Positions 63,465 through 64,000 of a DNA stretch of 64,000 nucleotides are shown here, in pieces; within the stretch, counting starts at the first letter, position 1, and every line of letters starts with the position of its first letter. This DNA comes from Magnetospirillum sp902729445. Lineage in GTDB: Bacteria; Pseudomonadota; Alphaproteobacteria; Rhodospirillales; Magnetospirillaceae. The DNA is taken from contig NZ_CACVCE010000001.1 of assembly GCF_902729445.1 (NCBI RefSeq), positions 186,001 to 250,000 on the forward strand. Reading direction: 5' to 3'. Made by a program: the position numbers and the translations under genes. A model generated the notes under the pieces. It had not been told where the DNA came from and searched no databases. It saw only the letters and a program-made list of their open reading frames with translations.

Positions 63465-64000
63465 TCACCGAAGCCATGGCCGCCTTGCTGGCCGATCCCT
63501 TCTTCGCGCGGCTGAAATCGTTGGTGATCAATTCCACCGGCATGGCCTTCTATTCCGACAAGGACGAGGATTTGGCCCGCATCGCCGCCGACCGCATGGA
63601 AGCGTGCAAGCTGTCCGATTGCGCCAGCTATCTGACCCTGCTGGAGCGCGAGCCCGGCCATGGCGGCGAGATGGAGGCGCTGGTAGCCGAACTGACCATC
63701 GGCGAGACCTATTTCTTCCGTCACAAGGAACAGTTCGACGCGCTGCGCGACACTATCTTGCCCAACGTGATCGCCCGCAATCAGGCCTTCAAGCGCCTGC
63801 GCATCTGGAGCGCCGGATGCTCGATCGGCCCCGAGCCCTATACCCTGGCCATCATGCTCAAGCGCGAGTTCGGCCAGAAGCTGGCCGACTGGCACATCTC
63901 GATCATCGCCACCGATATCAACCAGAAATTCCTGGCCCGCGCCCGCGAGGCTCGCTATGACGAATGGGCCTTTCGCACCACGCCGGACGACATCCGCCGC
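63461..64000 (+). CDS. cheR: Chemotaxis protein methyltransferase CheR (partial, runs off the end)
   Basis: The first 180 codons of a CheR-type SAM-dependent methyltransferase that methylates receptor Glu residues. The N-terminal helical domain (ADPFFARLKSLVINSTGMAF) is followed by LTIGETYFFRHKEQFDAL and the SAM-binding RIWSAGCSIGPEPYTLAIML. IIATDINQKFLARAREARYD is also typical. In the SAM loop, Ile-Gly-Pro replaces the usual Thr-Gly-Glu. The GTG at 63461 overlaps the cheW stop. The frame is still open at 64000. Confidence 0.92.
   Translation, partial: MITEAMAALLADPFFARLKSLVINSTGMAFYSDKDEDLARIAADRMEACKLSDCASYLTLLEREPGHGGEMEALVAELTIGETYFFRHKEQFDALRDTILPNVIARNQAFKRLRIWSAGCSIGPEPYTLAIMLKREFGQKLADWHISIIATDINQKFLARAREARYDEWAFRTTPDDIRR

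Overview
The window is GC-rich, densely packed chromosomal DNA from an alphaproteobacterium. The markers are a full nuo operon of the alphaproteobacterial type, lineage-typical small proteins (TrcR/DUF1013, DUF1465, DUF1192), RNase J, a complete isc operon including hscBA, a denitrification-type norEF pair, and several chemotaxis genes. I infer Rhodospirillales, most likely Magnetospirillum or a close relative. That genus call is inference and no species is claimed.

Layout: 1-9.7 kb holds the end of nuoF and nuoGHIJKLMN (respiratory complex I), running directly into birA, coaX and the RNase J gene. From 13.0 to 16.0 kb lie an MFS transporter and a membrane diguanylate cyclase gene split by a frameshift at a heptamer repeat. 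From 16.3 to 17.4 kb is a minus-strand operon for a copper-storage-like four-helix protein, a small unknown protein and a bacteriohemerythrin. From 17.5 to 22.7 kb is a minus-strand branched-chain amino acid ABC transporter cluster (livHMGF, a small membrane protein, livK). From 22.9 to 28.9 kb come a DsbA-like thioredoxin, an M48 metalloprotease with TPRs, a divergent GGT-like lipoprotein that appears to lack its catalytic threonine, an aminotransferase and an orphan Panacea/SocA-domain protein. From 29 to 35.8 kb are anmK, tyrS, cyaY, a receiver-like protein, rpmE, a class III nucleotide cyclase, a DUF1465 (RcdA-like) protein and a heat-shock-type hsp20 with a candidate RpoH promoter and RNA thermometer. 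From 36 to 41 kb are a thioesterase and 3-hydroxybutyrate dehydrogenase, DUF1192, a quinone oxidoreductase, trcR, a glycine-zipper lipoprotein and an alpha/beta hydrolase.

From 41.1 to 48.9 kb is the iron-sulfur assembly block: cysE (cysteine precursor), iscR (regulator), two cysteine desulfurases, iscU, iscA, hscB, hscA, fdx and iscX. Then come a DUF599 membrane protein, mnmA (whose thiolation uses desulfurase-derived sulfur), a DUF411 protein and a TPR-glycosyltransferase. From 53.8 to 55.6 kb is a short AT-rich accessory patch abutting the 3' end of a tRNA-Met(CAU) gene. It holds IS30-like debris, an HTH plus PD-(D/E)xK-like gene and an AlpA-like regulator. From 55.8 to 64 kb are msrA, an HPt protein, norEF, a patatin-like protein, an MCP with a neighbouring stand-alone periplasmic Cache-like protein, and the start of a chemotaxis operon (ParA-like ATPase with a C-terminal membrane segment, cheW, cheR running off the end).

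The intergenic spaces carry several palindromic repeat families. Some supply the start codon or ribosome binding site of the next gene.
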